From Mediterraneibacter glycyrrhizinilyticus (lineage in GTDB: Bacteria; Bacillota; Clostridia; Lachnospirales; Lachnospiraceae), in assembly GCF_016902345.1 (NCBI RefSeq), contig NZ_JACJLR010000004.1, positions 62,001-126,000 on the forward strand: a DNA stretch of 64,000 bases. Direction: 5' to 3'. The position numbers and the translations under genes were made by a program. Below the pieces are notes generated by a model. It searched no databases and had not been told where the DNA came from. It worked only from the letters and a program-made list of their open reading frames with translations. Shown here in pieces: positions 18,215-26,066 of this stretch (position 1 is its first letter; every line of letters begins with the position of its first letter).

Positions 18215-18288
18215 GTGCGATTAGCTCAGCTGGATAGAGCGTCTGGCTACGGACCAGAAGGTCGGGAGTTCGAATCTTCTATCGCACG
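18215..18288 (+). tRNA. tRNA-Arg (anticodon ACG)
   Basis: 74 bases folding into a complete cloverleaf. Acceptor stem GTGCGAT pairs with ATCGCAC, the D-arm is GCTC/GAGC, and the anticodon stem TCTGG/CCAGA carries loop CTACGGA with ACG at 18249-18251. The T-arm has loop TTCGAAT. The discriminator is G and CCA is not encoded, so it must be added after transcription. The ACG anticodon is normally edited to ICG by TadA to read CGN codons. It is a single tRNA with its own promoter and terminator. Confidence 0.97.
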
Positions 18289-18294
18289 TAATGC

Positions 18295-18326
18295 AAAGGA
18301 TGCGGCATGATGCAGCATCCTTTTTT
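18295..18326 (+). terminator. Intrinsic terminator of tRNA-Arg
   Basis: AAAGGATGC (18295-18303) pairs with GCATCCTTT (18315-18323), and a run of six T residues starts at 18321. It follows the tRNA by 6 bases. Confidence 0.88.
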
Positions 18327-18359
18327 CATGTTTGTATGAATTCTCTGACTGCTTTTTCA

Positions 18360-18401
18360 AAAAGGTGCCGTGTACTTTTTCAAAAGTACACGGCACCTTT
18401 T
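18360..18401. terminator. Long perfect hairpin, probable bidirectional terminator between tRNA-Arg and trpS
   Basis: A 20-bp uninterrupted stem with a 2-base loop (TC at 18380-18381): AAAGGTGCCGTGTACTTTT against its exact complement. T runs flank it on both strands. It lies 16 bases past the trpS stop, so it most likely ends trpS transcription. The perfection of the arms is unusual for a terminator and resembles a dispersed palindromic element. Confidence 0.8.
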
Positions 18402-18416
18402 ATAAGGATCCTCTGA

Positions 18417-19502
18417 TCATTCTGAAAACTTCTCGCTCTGCGCTCTGATCAGATCCATATCGTCAAAATAATTGATCTTCATCGCAGCCTTTACTTCCCT
18501 CAGGGTCTGTGCGGCAACTTTCTCCGCTTTCTCGCTTCCCTTCTTCAGGATCTCGTAGACCGCCGGGATATCTTTCTGGAATTCTTTCCTGCGGTTCCGG
18601 ATCGGCTCCAGTTCAGCCTGAAGCACATTGTTCAGGAAACGTTTCACCTTCATATCGCCCAGCCCGCCGCGTTTGTAATGATCTTTCAGCTCGTCCAGGT
18701 TTGCGTACTCCGGAAGGAACTCAGGGAAATACTCCGGCTTGCAGAACGCGTCCAGATAAGTGAACACAGTATTGCCTTCCAGCTTTCCGGGATCTTCGAT
18801 CCGGATGTGGGTCGGATCCGTAAACATGCTGAACACTTTTTTCTTGATATCCTCCGGCTCTTCAGACAGGTAGATACAGTTGCCCAGAGATTTACTCATC
18901 TTCGCCTTGCCGTCAATCCCGGGGAGGCGCATGCAGGCTTCGTTCTCCGGGAGCAGGATCTTGGGATCCACCAGAGTCTCGCCATACACAGAATTAAACT
19001 TGTGCACGATCTCTTTTGTCTGCTCCAGCATCGGCATCTGGTCTTCGCCCACCGGCACGGTCGTCGCCTTGAAGGCTGTGATATCTGCTGCCTGGCTGAT
19101 AGGATAGGTAAAGAATCCCACAGGGATACTCGCTTCAAAGTTTCTCATCTGTATCTCAGATTTCACTGTTGGATTGCGCTGTAGCCTGGACACAGTCACC
19201 AGGTTCATATAGTAAAATGACAGCTCGCACAGCTCCGGGATCTGGGACTGAATGAGCAGAGTCGATTTCTCGGGATCCAGCCCGCAGGCAAGATAATCCA
19301 GTGCCACCTCGATGATATTCTGCCGCACTTTCTCCGGATTGTCCGCATTGTCCGTCAGCGCCTGAGCATCTGCGATCATAATGAAGATGTCATCAAACTC
19401 TCCCGTATTCTGCAGTTCAACTCTCCGCCTGAGTGAACCCACATAATGTCCGACGTGGAGTCTCCCCGTCGGACGGTCGCCTGTAAGCATGATCTTTTTC
19501 AT
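18417..19502 (-). CDS. trpS: Tryptophanyl-tRNA synthetase
   Basis: 361 aa. A class I synthetase that charges tRNA-Trp. The ATP-binding HIGH-type motif is in [17 protein letters not shown] and the KMSKS loop is [32 protein letters not shown] is the tryptophan-pocket region typical of this family. There is no T-box leader, since a PAP2 gene ends 37 bases upstream; the two may be co-transcribed from the promoter at about 20.3 kb. A strong hairpin follows the stop. Confidence 0.97.
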   Translation of the reverse strand: MKKIMLTGDRPTGRLHVGHYVGSLRRRVELQNTGEFDDIFIMIADAQALTDNADNPEKVRQNIIEVALDYLACGLDPEKSTLLIQSQIPELCELSFYYMNLVTVSRLQRNPTVKSEIQMRNFEASIPVGFFTYPISQAADITAFKATTVPVGEDQMPMLEQTKEIVHKFNSVYGETLVDPKILLPENEACMRLPGIDGKAKMSKSLGNCIYLSEEPEDIKKKVFSMFTDPTHIRIEDPGKLEGNTVFTYLDAFCKPEYFPEFLPEYANLDELKDHYKRGGLGDMKVKRFLNNVLQAELEPIRNRRKEFQKDIPAVYEILKKGSEKAEKVAAQTLREVKAAMKINYFDDMDLIRAQSEKFSE

Positions 19503-19539
19503 TTAGTTCTTTTCCTCCTGACTCTCATCTCAAATGATA

Positions 19540-20220
19540 TCATTTATTCTGAACCACCGGAAGCTTCACAAGCTTCGGCGCTCTTCTTCTCTCTTTTGCA
19601 TATACAAACTGATACAGTGCATACGCCATAAAAGACGCTGCCATCACATCCAGAACAGAATGCTGTTTCAGGAACATGGTCGCCAGTATGATCAGTCCTG
19701 CAAGAAGGTACGCTGCCTGGCACACTGTCCTGTGCTTTTTCAGCGCTTTACTCTCATGGATGGCTATGCATGCGCAGACCGAGTTGAACACATGAAGGCT
19801 CGGGAACACATTTGTGCAGGTATCCATGCGATAGACCATCCTCACCATGTCAACAAATATATTGTCCCTCTCAAAGACCATCGGACGAAGATCCTGGCCA
19901 TTCGGAAAGATCGTCGATATGATAAGGAATATGGTCATCCCCGTAAACATGATCTTTGCAAGTTTATAGAATCCGTCCACATCTGTGAAAAAAAAGTACA
20001 GCATTACCACGGCGATAAACACAAACCACAGCAGATACGGAATGATAAAGTATTCAATGAACGGGATGTATTCATCAAACGTTGTCTGTATGACATGATA
20101 TTCGGTCGTCACATGCTGCTCCAGGAACATGAACCAGGGCATATATACCAATATATATAAGAACACCCATGCATGTTTATATTTCTTTGTCAGTTCAGTG
20201 AATTTGTCTTTCCACTTCAT
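19540..20220 (-). CDS. PAP2-superfamily membrane phosphatase
   Basis: 226 aa with five or six membrane segments. The PAP2 active-site motifs are present: NVFPSLHVFNSVCACIAIHE (the SxxxH-type second motif) and KQHSVLDVMAA (the third motif, with the catalytic His). The first motif is weak, as in the inositolphosphotransferase-like PAP2 branch. Such enzymes dephosphorylate lipid phosphates or polyprenyl diphosphates at the membrane. The natural substrate cannot be told from sequence. It precedes trpS with a 37-base gap. Confidence 0.82.
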   Translation of the reverse strand: MKWKDKFTELTKKYKHAWVFLYILVYMPWFMFLEQHVTTEYHVIQTTFDEYIPFIEYFIIPYLLWFVFIAVVMLYFFFTDVDGFYKLAKIMFTGMTIFLIISTIFPNGQDLRPMVFERDNIFVDMVRMVYRMDTCTNVFPSLHVFNSVCACIAIHESKALKKHRTVCQAAYLLAGLIILATMFLKQHSVLDVMAASFMAYALYQFVYAKERRRAPKLVKLPVVQNK

Positions 20221-20297
20221 TTCCGATACTCCCTCTGATGACCCGGTCCCACGCTCCCCGTGTTCCGGATCAAATCTGTTTTCTTTGATCAGACTCG

Positions 20298-20326
20298 ATT
20301 ATAGCACGATTCAAAATCAACAACAA
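20298..20326 (-). promoter_or_regulatory. Candidate promoter of the PAP2-trpS unit
   Basis: On the minus strand TTGTTG (20321-20326), 17-base spacer, perfect TATAAT (20298-20303), about 78 bases upstream of the PAP2 start. Confidence 0.6.
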
Positions 20327-20369
20327 CTGACTTCATAAAACATTAACAAATCTTTCGATGTTCTTCAGT

Positions 20370-21290
20370 TTATCCCGTGATCACCCGGATTTTCTCCTCT
20401 CCGGTCCTGACTTCGACCGCTCTTCTCAGAAACAGCGGCTCCCCGTCCGTATGGATCGGAAGAGGCATTTCTGAAACAACCCGGATCCTGCTTCCCCGCC
20501 GGATCGTAACCCCGCGGAATCCAATATGTTTTCCCAGCAGCGCAAAAGGCAGGAGAAGGAGTACTTTCAGTTTCGGCACATCCGCCGCGACCAGCAGGTC
20601 CATCTTTCCGTCAGAAGGCAGCGCCTCCGGACAGAAGCGGAAGCCGCCGCCTTCGCATGGCAGATTCATGAACGCCGCGAAATAAGCTTTTCCAAACGTC
20701 TCCTCTCTTCCGTCATCCACCCATACCTTCATGGGTGCCGGCCTGCATCTGATCAGCCGGTCCAGAGCCACTGCCGCATAGCTCAGTTTCCCCAGGTTCA
20801 GTTTGTTCAGCAGTACTTTCCATCTGGACAGACACACCTGATGACATACCCCCGCATCAAAGCCGATTCCTGCGCTGATGGCAAACCTTCTCTCTTTTCC
20901 CTCCCGTGAGATGACGCCCACATCCAGCTCTGTGATCTTCTGAGCCGCCAGGACAGTATCCAGCGCTTCAAGGGGTTCCCTGCATATTCCGAGTCCTCTC
21001 GCAAAATCATTGCTGGATCCGATGGGGATATATCCCATTGTGATCTTCCCCGGATCCTGCAGCCCGTTCAGGACTTCATTTATCGTCCCGTCTCCGCCGA
21101 GCACCACAACCGTATGCTCTTCTCCGTCCGCCGATACCTCTGAAGCGATCTTTTCCGCGTGTCCCTGCTTTTCTGTCAGAAACACCTGGTAACCGACTCT
21201 TCTTTTCTTCAGTTCAGGTTCGATGATATCCCATGTCATCCCGCCCAGTCCCGAACGGGCATGTGGATTTACGATAAAAATATATTTCAT
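20370..21290 (-). CDS. Diacylglycerol/lipid kinase (DagK/YegS family)
   Basis: 306 aa. The kinase motif VVVLGGDGTINEVLNGLQDP holds the GGDGT nucleotide loop, and GYIPIGSSNDFARGLGI is the second conserved loop. ELDVGVISREGKERRFAISA starts the substrate domain. Family members phosphorylate diacylglycerol or similar lipids to recycle lipid from envelope polymer synthesis. Its ATG overlaps the stop of the TetR regulator by 4 bases, so the two are co-expressed and the regulator may control it. Confidence 0.9.
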   Translation of the reverse strand: MKYIFIVNPHARSGLGGMTWDIIEPELKKRRVGYQVFLTEKQGHAEKIASEVSADGEEHTVVVLGGDGTINEVLNGLQDPGKITMGYIPIGSSNDFARGLGICREPLEALDTVLAAQKITELDVGVISREGKERRFAISAGIGFDAGVCHQVCLSRWKVLLNKLNLGKLSYAAVALDRLIRCRPAPMKVWVDDGREETFGKAYFAAFMNLPCEGGGFRFCPEALPSDGKMDLLVAADVPKLKVLLLLPFALLGKHIGFRGVTIRRGSRIRVVSEMPLPIHTDGEPLFLRRAVEVRTGEEKIRVITG

Positions 21291-21913
21291 TCTTCTTTCC
21301 CGTCACCCCCGGGGCAGAGCGTACTGTCCAGATATTTTCCGAGAAGTCTGCTCATGTTACCCTCAAAATCTACTTTCCCGCTCCTGACACACCACTCAAA
21401 CACATTTCCGATGACGATCATTCTGATATCCGTTGTAAATTCTTCGATTCCCACGTTAAGCCGGATCACTCCCGCACTGACAGCCTTTTCCACATAACAC
21501 TGCACCGTCACGATCGGATACGGGCGCTCCGAACGTTCCGCCGCATTCAACGCCTGATTCTTTGTGTCATAATACCCGGACATAAACTCCACGCCCAGTT
21601 CCCGGCAGTATTTCACATAATTCATATAAACGCCGATGATTCCCTGCTTTGCGCCCTCAACATCTTTCGGCATCTCAAGAAGATCCGGGTTGATGGTCGG
21701 CTGATCTTCGATATAGTAGGAGAGCAGGTCATCCTTTGTCTTAAAATGATGGTAAAAGCTTCCGTTGGAAACTCCTGCCTCCTCACAGATATTCTTGATC
21801 GACAGCTCTTCGTATCCCTTTTTCTGAAGTATCCGCTTCGCCGCCTGAAAAATCTTTTCCTTTGTCTCTCTTGATTTCTTCTGCTGCCTGGATAATTCCG
21901 TTTTCTCATCCAT
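21287..21913 (-). CDS. TetR-family transcriptional regulator
   Basis: 208 aa from the ATG at 21911-21913, chosen because AGGAGAG lies 9 bases upstream; a longer frame to 21979 has no such site. The helix-turn-helix is in the first 60 residues: KEKIFQAAKRILQKKGYEEL, then ICEEAGVSNGSFYHHFKTKD. The C-terminal ligand domain is variable and gives no clue to the inducer. It forms a two-gene operon with the lipid kinase (4-base overlap), so it may sense a lipid-related signal and regulate itself; this is inference. Confidence 0.9.
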   Translation of the reverse strand: MDEKTELSRQQKKSRETKEKIFQAAKRILQKKGYEELSIKNICEEAGVSNGSFYHHFKTKDDLLSYYIEDQPTINPDLLEMPKDVEGAKQGIIGVYMNYVKYCRELGVEFMSGYYDTKNQALNAAERSERPYPIVTVQCYVEKAVSAGVIRLNVGIEEFTTDIRMIVIGNVFEWCVRSGKVDFEGNMSRLLGKYLDSTLCPGGDGKEE

Positions 21914-22004
21914 TGATACATACTCTCCTGTTATATGATACGCGGCGTTCCCCGCCGCAATGCCTTTTTCAGCATACACTTCGCGCTCCCCGCTCGGTGT
22001 TCAT

Positions 22005-22033
22005 AGTATATCATACTTCCCGTCCCGATTCAA
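22005..22033 (-). promoter_or_regulatory. Promoter of the tetR-lipid kinase operon
   Basis: On the minus strand TTGAAT (22028-22033), 17-base spacer, TATACT (22005-22010), about 92 bases upstream of the chosen TetR start. Confidence 0.7.
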
Positions 22034-22061
22034 GAAAACAGAGCGGGCTCTGTTCTTCTTA

Positions 22062-23828
22062 TTAGAATGTGACCTTCCGCTTCTTATCCTTTCTTTTTCC
22101 CATGATCAAAGAGGTAAACGCTTCAAACGCCGATGGCATCGGATACTTTTCCTCCAGATCCCGCCTCCCGGCAAAGATCACATCTCCTGTCATACTTTTT
22201 TCTAATTCATCCACAAGGATTTCATAACCTCTCATATGCCACTCCACATGGCTGAAAATGTGCTTTGCATTTCCCAGTTGCTTCACCCGGATCGGAGCAA
22301 GTCCCAGCGTCTTTGCATACTCGATGACTTCCTTCTGATCCAGATATCCTTCCACATTCGGGAATTCATACATTCCCGCCAGCAGTCTTTCGTCCGGACG
22401 CTTGCGTATGGCAACCGAGCTGCTGTCACAGAACAGAAAAACCGTCCGCTTCTCGACCCGCCTCGCTTTTGCCTTTTTCTTCACCGGAAATTCTAACTGT
22501 GTCCCCTGCGCACAGGCCCGGCAGATAGAATTCAGCGGACACTCTCCACATTTTGGCGCCCCGTTTGGCAGGCATATGATCGCCCCCAGCTCGATCAGGC
22601 CCTGGTTAAAATCTCCCGGGCACTCCCTGGGAATTGCCTCCCCGATCAGATCTTCAATCTTTTTTCTCGTCCCCGCTTTTGTGATATCATCCGGATCTGC
22701 AAGGAGCCGCGTCACTACGCGGAACACATTTCCGTCCACAGCAGCTTTCGGAAGGCCGTACACAAAGGAACTGACCGCTCCTGCCGTGTAGCTGCCCACC
22801 CCCTGCAGAGATCGGATCTCATCGTATGTCTCCGGGAATTTTCCGCCAAACTCATCCATGATCTGAATCGCCGCTTTCTTCAGATTTCTTGCCCGGCTGT
22901 AGTATCCCAGCCCTTCCCACAATTTCAGGAGTCTGTCCTCCGGCACTGCAGCCAGTGCTTCCACATCCGGCAGTTCTCGGAGAAATCTCTCATAATAGGG
23001 TTTCACCGCCTCTACCCTGGTCTGCTGGAGCATGATCTCCGAGATCCAGACCTGGTAGGCCTTCATCCTCCTCCGCCATGGAAGGTCCCTCTTGTTCTCC
23101 CGGAACCAGTCCACCACCGGTTCCGCTGCTTCCGCAAGGATCGGATCCCCAAGAACGACTCTGACAGGACTGTCGATCCGGATACTGTCCCCGGTGACAA
23201 CGCAGTCATAAGCCAGTACTCTCACTCCATTTTTCGCCGCTTTTCGAAGGGCTTTTGCAAATGCCGGATGGGTGTCTGTGTTCGGAGTGAAATATTTCGC
23301 CCCTTTCATCTGGATCACAAAGAAGACATAGGTCTCATATCCTTCCCGCTCCGCCCGCTCCAGTTCTTCCAGATGCTTTACCGCACGTTCACTGGGAGCA
23401 TCAGGGAATCGGCACACGCCCTTCTCTTCCAGGGTCACGCCCTTGACCTCGATAAAGATCCTGCGTCCCTCTGCTTCCACATAAAGATCAAAACGGGAAC
23501 TGCCAAATGTCGTCTCAGGCCGGATGAGTGTCGCCCCCTCCACCAGATTCCCATCCCGGATCCACTCTTCCACCACCCGGTTAGGGATCTGAGAATCCAT
23601 ATTGATCATTCGCTCGCCTTTCTCAACCCCGATCAGATCCCACTTTGTTTTCCGTTCCGGATTGACACTCCTCTGAATATAAACCTGCGCACCCGGAACA
23701 AGGAGTTCTGCACAGCGGCCTGTGTTTTTCACATGTACGGTCTCTTTTTCCCCGTCTCTCTCAACGTAAGCAATAAACCGGTTTGGCCTTTCAAGGAACA
23801 CTGCCTTTTCTATCCGTTCATACCTCAT
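22062..23828 (-). CDS. SfsA-MutY fusion: DNA-binding/nuclease-like domain joined to adenine glycosylase
   Basis: 588 aa from the ATG at 23826-23828 (GGAGAA upstream); a 20-residue longer frame exists. Residues 1-230 are a whole SfsA protein: RFIAYVERDGEKETVHVKNT, GRCAELLVPGAQV, RPETTFGSSRFDLYVEAEGR, FIEVKGVTLEEKGVCRFPDA. Residues 235 onward are MutY, which removes A opposite 8-oxoG: NKRDLPWRRRMKAYQVWISE, IMLQQTRVEAVKPYYERFL, then GVGSYTAGAVSSFVYGLPKA with VDGNVFR holding the catalytic Asp. A 4Fe-4S cluster site follows (ICLPNGAPKCGECPLNSIC) and a C-terminal NUDIX-like domain for 8-oxoG recognition. Both halves look intact. The join is direct, with no long linker. Confidence 0.93.
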   Translation of the reverse strand: MRYERIEKAVFLERPNRFIAYVERDGEKETVHVKNTGRCAELLVPGAQVYIQRSVNPERKTKWDLIGVEKGERMINMDSQIPNRVVEEWIRDGNLVEGATLIRPETTFGSSRFDLYVEAEGRRIFIEVKGVTLEEKGVCRFPDAPSERAVKHLEELERAEREGYETYVFFVIQMKGAKYFTPNTDTHPAFAKALRKAAKNGVRVLAYDCVVTGDSIRIDSPVRVVLGDPILAEAAEPVVDWFRENKRDLPWRRRMKAYQVWISEIMLQQTRVEAVKPYYERFLRELPDVEALAAVPEDRLLKLWEGLGYYSRARNLKKAAIQIMDEFGGKFPETYDEIRSLQGVGSYTAGAVSSFVYGLPKAAVDGNVFRVVTRLLADPDDITKAGTRKKIEDLIGEAIPRECPGDFNQGLIELGAIICLPNGAPKCGECPLNSICRACAQGTQLEFPVKKKAKARRVEKRTVFLFCDSSSVAIRKRPDERLLAGMYEFPNVEGYLDQKEVIEYAKTLGLAPIRVKQLGNAKHIFSHVEWHMRGYEILVDELEKSMTGDVIFAGRRDLEEKYPMPSAFEAFTSLIMGKRKDKKRKVTF

Positions 23829-23930
23829 ACTTCTCCGATCTCTCCCACTGATATTTTCTGTCCGCGCGCCGTTTTGTCCAAGAGGCACACAGCGCTTCTG
23901 TCAAACGCTCATTATACTATGGATTCCAAG

Positions 23931-23966
23931 AAAAAACCAGCCTCCCCTTTTGGGAAGCCGGTTCTG
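23931..23966 (-). terminator. Intrinsic terminator of the HAD-uppP operon
   Basis: Read on the minus strand, ACCGGCTTCCC and GGGGAGGCTGGT form the stem around AAAA, followed by a run of T residues. It lies about 80 bases past the uppP stop. The sequence between (23967-24047) shows nothing recognisable. Confidence 0.8.
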
Positions 23967-24047
23967 ATTTTCTCTGCGCCATGAGCGCGCATACGGGCAG
24001 CGGCCAGGTGTGAACCGCAGCCTCTGTGCTTGCGCCCCTACGGATGC

Positions 24048-24875
24048 TTATGCCAAAAGTGCCGCAATTCCGAAATAGAGCAGCACAATGATGCCAAGCA
24101 CGATCCGGTAATAGCCGAAGACCTTGAAGTCATTCTTCTTGATATACCTCATCAGGAACTTGATCGCCACAATAGAAACAGCAAAGGAGACCACCGTTCC
24201 GAGAAGCAGCAGGAACACCTGCATTGCTGTAAAATTAAGCCCGAAGTGGAGCAGTTTCACCGCACTGGCGCCGAACATTGCCGGGATTGCGAGGAAAAAT
24301 GTAAACTCTGCCGCAACCGCCCTTGACACACCGAGAAGAAGCGCCCCCACGATCGTGGCTCCTGACCTGGAGGTTCCAGGTATCATTGCCAGCATCTGGA
24401 ATACTCCGATGATCAGCACCATCTGGATCGAAAGCTGGGAGAGTTTCTTCACCTTCGGTTCTTTTCCTTTCTGATAGTTTTCTACCACGATAAAGAGTAC
24501 GCCGTAAAGGACCAGCATCGCTGCGACAACGTATGCATTATTGAATTTTTCTTCTATAAAATCATTGAAGGGGATTCCAATCACCGCTGCCGGGATAGAT
24601 CCGATCACAACCTTTATCCAGAGCTGGATCGTCATCATCCGCTGCTTTTCCGTCTTCTTCTTTGAAAACGGATTCAGCTTATGGAAATAGATCACTACCA
24701 CAGCAAGGATCGCCCCGAGCTGGATCACCACATAAAACATATCCAGGAACGCCTGATCCTGCTTCAGCTTCAGCAGCTCCTCCATCAGGATCAGATGCCC
24801 TGTGCTGCTGATGGGAAGCCATTCAGTGATTCCTTCCACAATTCCAAAAATGATTACTTTTAAGACTTCTAACAT
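24048..24875 (-). CDS. uppP: Undecaprenyl-diphosphatase (UppP/BacA)
   Basis: 275 aa with about eight membrane segments. It dephosphorylates undecaprenyl diphosphate so the lipid carrier can be reused for peptidoglycan and wall polymers. Motifs are GIVEGITEWLPISSTGHLIL (the Glu-rich motif and the SSTGH) and AMIPGTSRSGATIVGALLLG (the PGTSRSGAT motif). Start overlaps the HAD-gene stop by 7 bases, with a GGAGGAGAAAGGAT site inside the HAD coding end, so translation is coupled. Overexpression is known to give bacitracin resistance; this is normal housekeeping. Confidence 0.96.
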   Translation of the reverse strand: MLEVLKVIIFGIVEGITEWLPISSTGHLILMEELLKLKQDQAFLDMFYVVIQLGAILAVVVIYFHKLNPFSKKKTEKQRMMTIQLWIKVVIGSIPAAVIGIPFNDFIEEKFNNAYVVAAMLVLYGVLFIVVENYQKGKEPKVKKLSQLSIQMVLIIGVFQMLAMIPGTSRSGATIVGALLLGVSRAVAAEFTFFLAIPAMFGASAVKLLHFGLNFTAMQVFLLLLGTVVSFAVSIVAIKFLMRYIKKNDFKVFGYYRIVLGIIVLLYFGIAALLA

Positions 24876-25717
24876 ATCCTTTCTCCTCCTCCCAGAGCAA
24901 TTTTTTCTATTGCCTTTGCCGCGCCGTCCGCTTCATTGCTTTCCGTTATGTAATCCGCAGCTTTTTTCACCTGCTCTTCTCCGTTTTCCATCGCAACACC
25001 GACCCCGACTTCACGGAGCATCTCTGTGTCATTATCGCCGTCTCCGCATGCCATGATCTCTTCCCGCTTTATTCCGAGAAGTTTTCCCAGTTCCACAAGA
25101 CCGGCCCCCTTGTTGACACCGGCTGCATTGATCTCAATGTTATAGCCCAGCGAACCCACCAGCGCCAGTCCTCTCACGCCGCTCAGTTCTTCCCAGGCTT
25201 TTGTTCGTTCCGCCATGTCTGCGAAAAGCGCCTGGATTTTATCAAGTCCTTTCTTCCCTTTTTCAGTAAACTCACAGATATCATCCACCCATATTCTTGT
25301 CGTCCTGATGTATTCCCACATATTGGGATTATGATGGTATCTTTCTACTTTATCTTTTTTATCATTCGGCGCATATCCCTGTCCGTCAACGTACACCTCT
25401 TGTAATGTATCATATTTTCCGCAGATTTCCAATGCTTTTTTCGCCAGTTCCACTGACAGAAGCTGCTCCTTCATCACAGTTCCCTTTTCCCTGTCAATAA
25501 TCCTTGCACCGTTGGATGTCAGAGCATAGCGCATCCCCGGAAATTCTCTGAGTTCTTCCGGAATTCCCATCCATGGGCGTCCGGTCGCCACAAGGACTAT
25601 GATTCCGGCATCCAGGGCTTTTTTTATCACATTTCTGGAATAAGGAGTAATTTCCTTCTTCTCATTGAGAAGAGTACCGTCCAGATCCAGACCTATCATT
25701 TTTATCCTGTGTTCCAC
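24869..25717 (-). CDS. Cof-type HAD-superfamily phosphatase
   Basis: 282 aa starting at GTG (25715-25717), chosen because AAGGAG lies 8 bases upstream; the frame stays open to 25822 but that part covers a repeat. Motif I is MIGLDLDGTLLNEKK, motif II is VLVATGRPW, and motif IV is EIMACGDGDNDTEMLREVGV. The type IIB cap is present. This is the family of promiscuous sugar-phosphate and cofactor phosphatases; the substrate is not predictable. It precedes uppP in a two-gene operon. Confidence 0.9.
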   Translation of the reverse strand: MEHRIKMIGLDLDGTLLNEKKEITPYSRNVIKKALDAGIIVLVATGRPWMGIPEELREFPGMRYALTSNGARIIDREKGTVMKEQLLSVELAKKALEICGKYDTLQEVYVDGQGYAPNDKKDKVERYHHNPNMWEYIRTTRIWVDDICEFTEKGKKGLDKIQALFADMAERTKAWEELSGVRGLALVGSLGYNIEINAAGVNKGAGLVELGKLLGIKREEIMACGDGDNDTEMLREVGVGVAMENGEEQVKKAADYITESNEADGAAKAIEKIALGGGERIC

Positions 25718-25757
25718 TTTATAAACTCCTTCCCCTATTCGGATGGCGCCGCGGCCA

Positions 25758-25891
25758 CGTCCAGCCATGCTCAGCTCGAATCCGCCGCTTCGCGGCTCCT
25801 TCTCGCTTACGGCGTGCGCCACGGCTCCGTCCAGCCATGCTGCAGCTCAAATCCGCCGCTTCGCGGCTCCTTCTCGCTTACGGCGTGCGCC
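25758..25891. repeat. GC-rich 70-bp tandem direct repeat (two copies)
   Basis: A 63-64 base unit starting CGTCCAGCCATGCT and ending ACGGCGTGCGCC occurs at 25758-25820 and again at 25828-25891, a period of 70 bases. Within it AATCCGCCGCTTCGCGGCTC can form a small hairpin. The copies differ by a few bases. It lies in the presumed leader of the HAD gene and is far richer in GC than its flanks. Confidence 0.85.
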
Positions 25892-25895
25892 GTAT

Positions 25896-25956
25896 AGCCA
25901 TGTACAAAAACGTGCAATTGCAAGCCTGCTTGCATTGCCCGTTCTTATACATGGCT
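25896..25956. repeat. Long imperfect hairpin in the HAD-gene leader
   Basis: AGCCATGTACAAAAACG pairs with CGTTCTTATACATGGCT, and inside it GCAATTGCAAGC pairs with GCTTGCATTGC around a short loop. The stem totals about 28 pairs with few mismatches. It directly adjoins the tandem repeat. There is no T run, so it is not a simple terminator. Confidence 0.75.
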
Positions 25957-25976
25957 GCATGGCTTACTTAAAAAAT

Positions 25977-26005
25977 ATTTTAACAGAGTTTGCGTAATAA
26001 CGCAA
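25977..26005 (-). promoter_or_regulatory. Promoter of the HAD-uppP operon, sharing a palindrome with the divergent promoter
   Basis: On the minus strand TTGCGT (26000-26005), 17-base spacer, TAAAAT (25977-25982). Its -35 box is one arm of the perfect palindrome TTGCGTAATAACGCAA (25990-26005), whose other arm is the -35 box of the opposite promoter. The leader to the GTG start would be about 250 bases long. Confidence 0.6.
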
Positions 26006-26018
26006 TTTATAGTATAAT
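25990..26018 (+). promoter_or_regulatory. Promoter of the SleB-type hydrolase gene
   Basis: TTGCGT (25990-25995), 17-base spacer, perfect TATAAT (26013-26018), about 48 bases before the coding start. The -35 region lies in the 16-base palindrome at 25990-26005, which could be an operator acting on both directions. Confidence 0.72.
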
Positions 26019-26066
26019 GGTTATCCGATAGTCATTAACCATCTTTCAGAAAGGATCATTGAGATT

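Noticed and set aside
19503-19539. T-box leader for trpS
   Set aside because: Only 37 bases separate trpS from the upstream PAP2 gene, too short for a T-box.
25718-25822. N-terminal extension of the HAD protein
   Set aside because: It translates the GC-rich tandem repeat. The GTG at 25715-25717 has AAGGAG at 8 bases.
25758-25891. Start of a CRISPR array
   Set aside because: Only two copies, 63 bases long with a 6-8 base gap, and no cas genes in the window.
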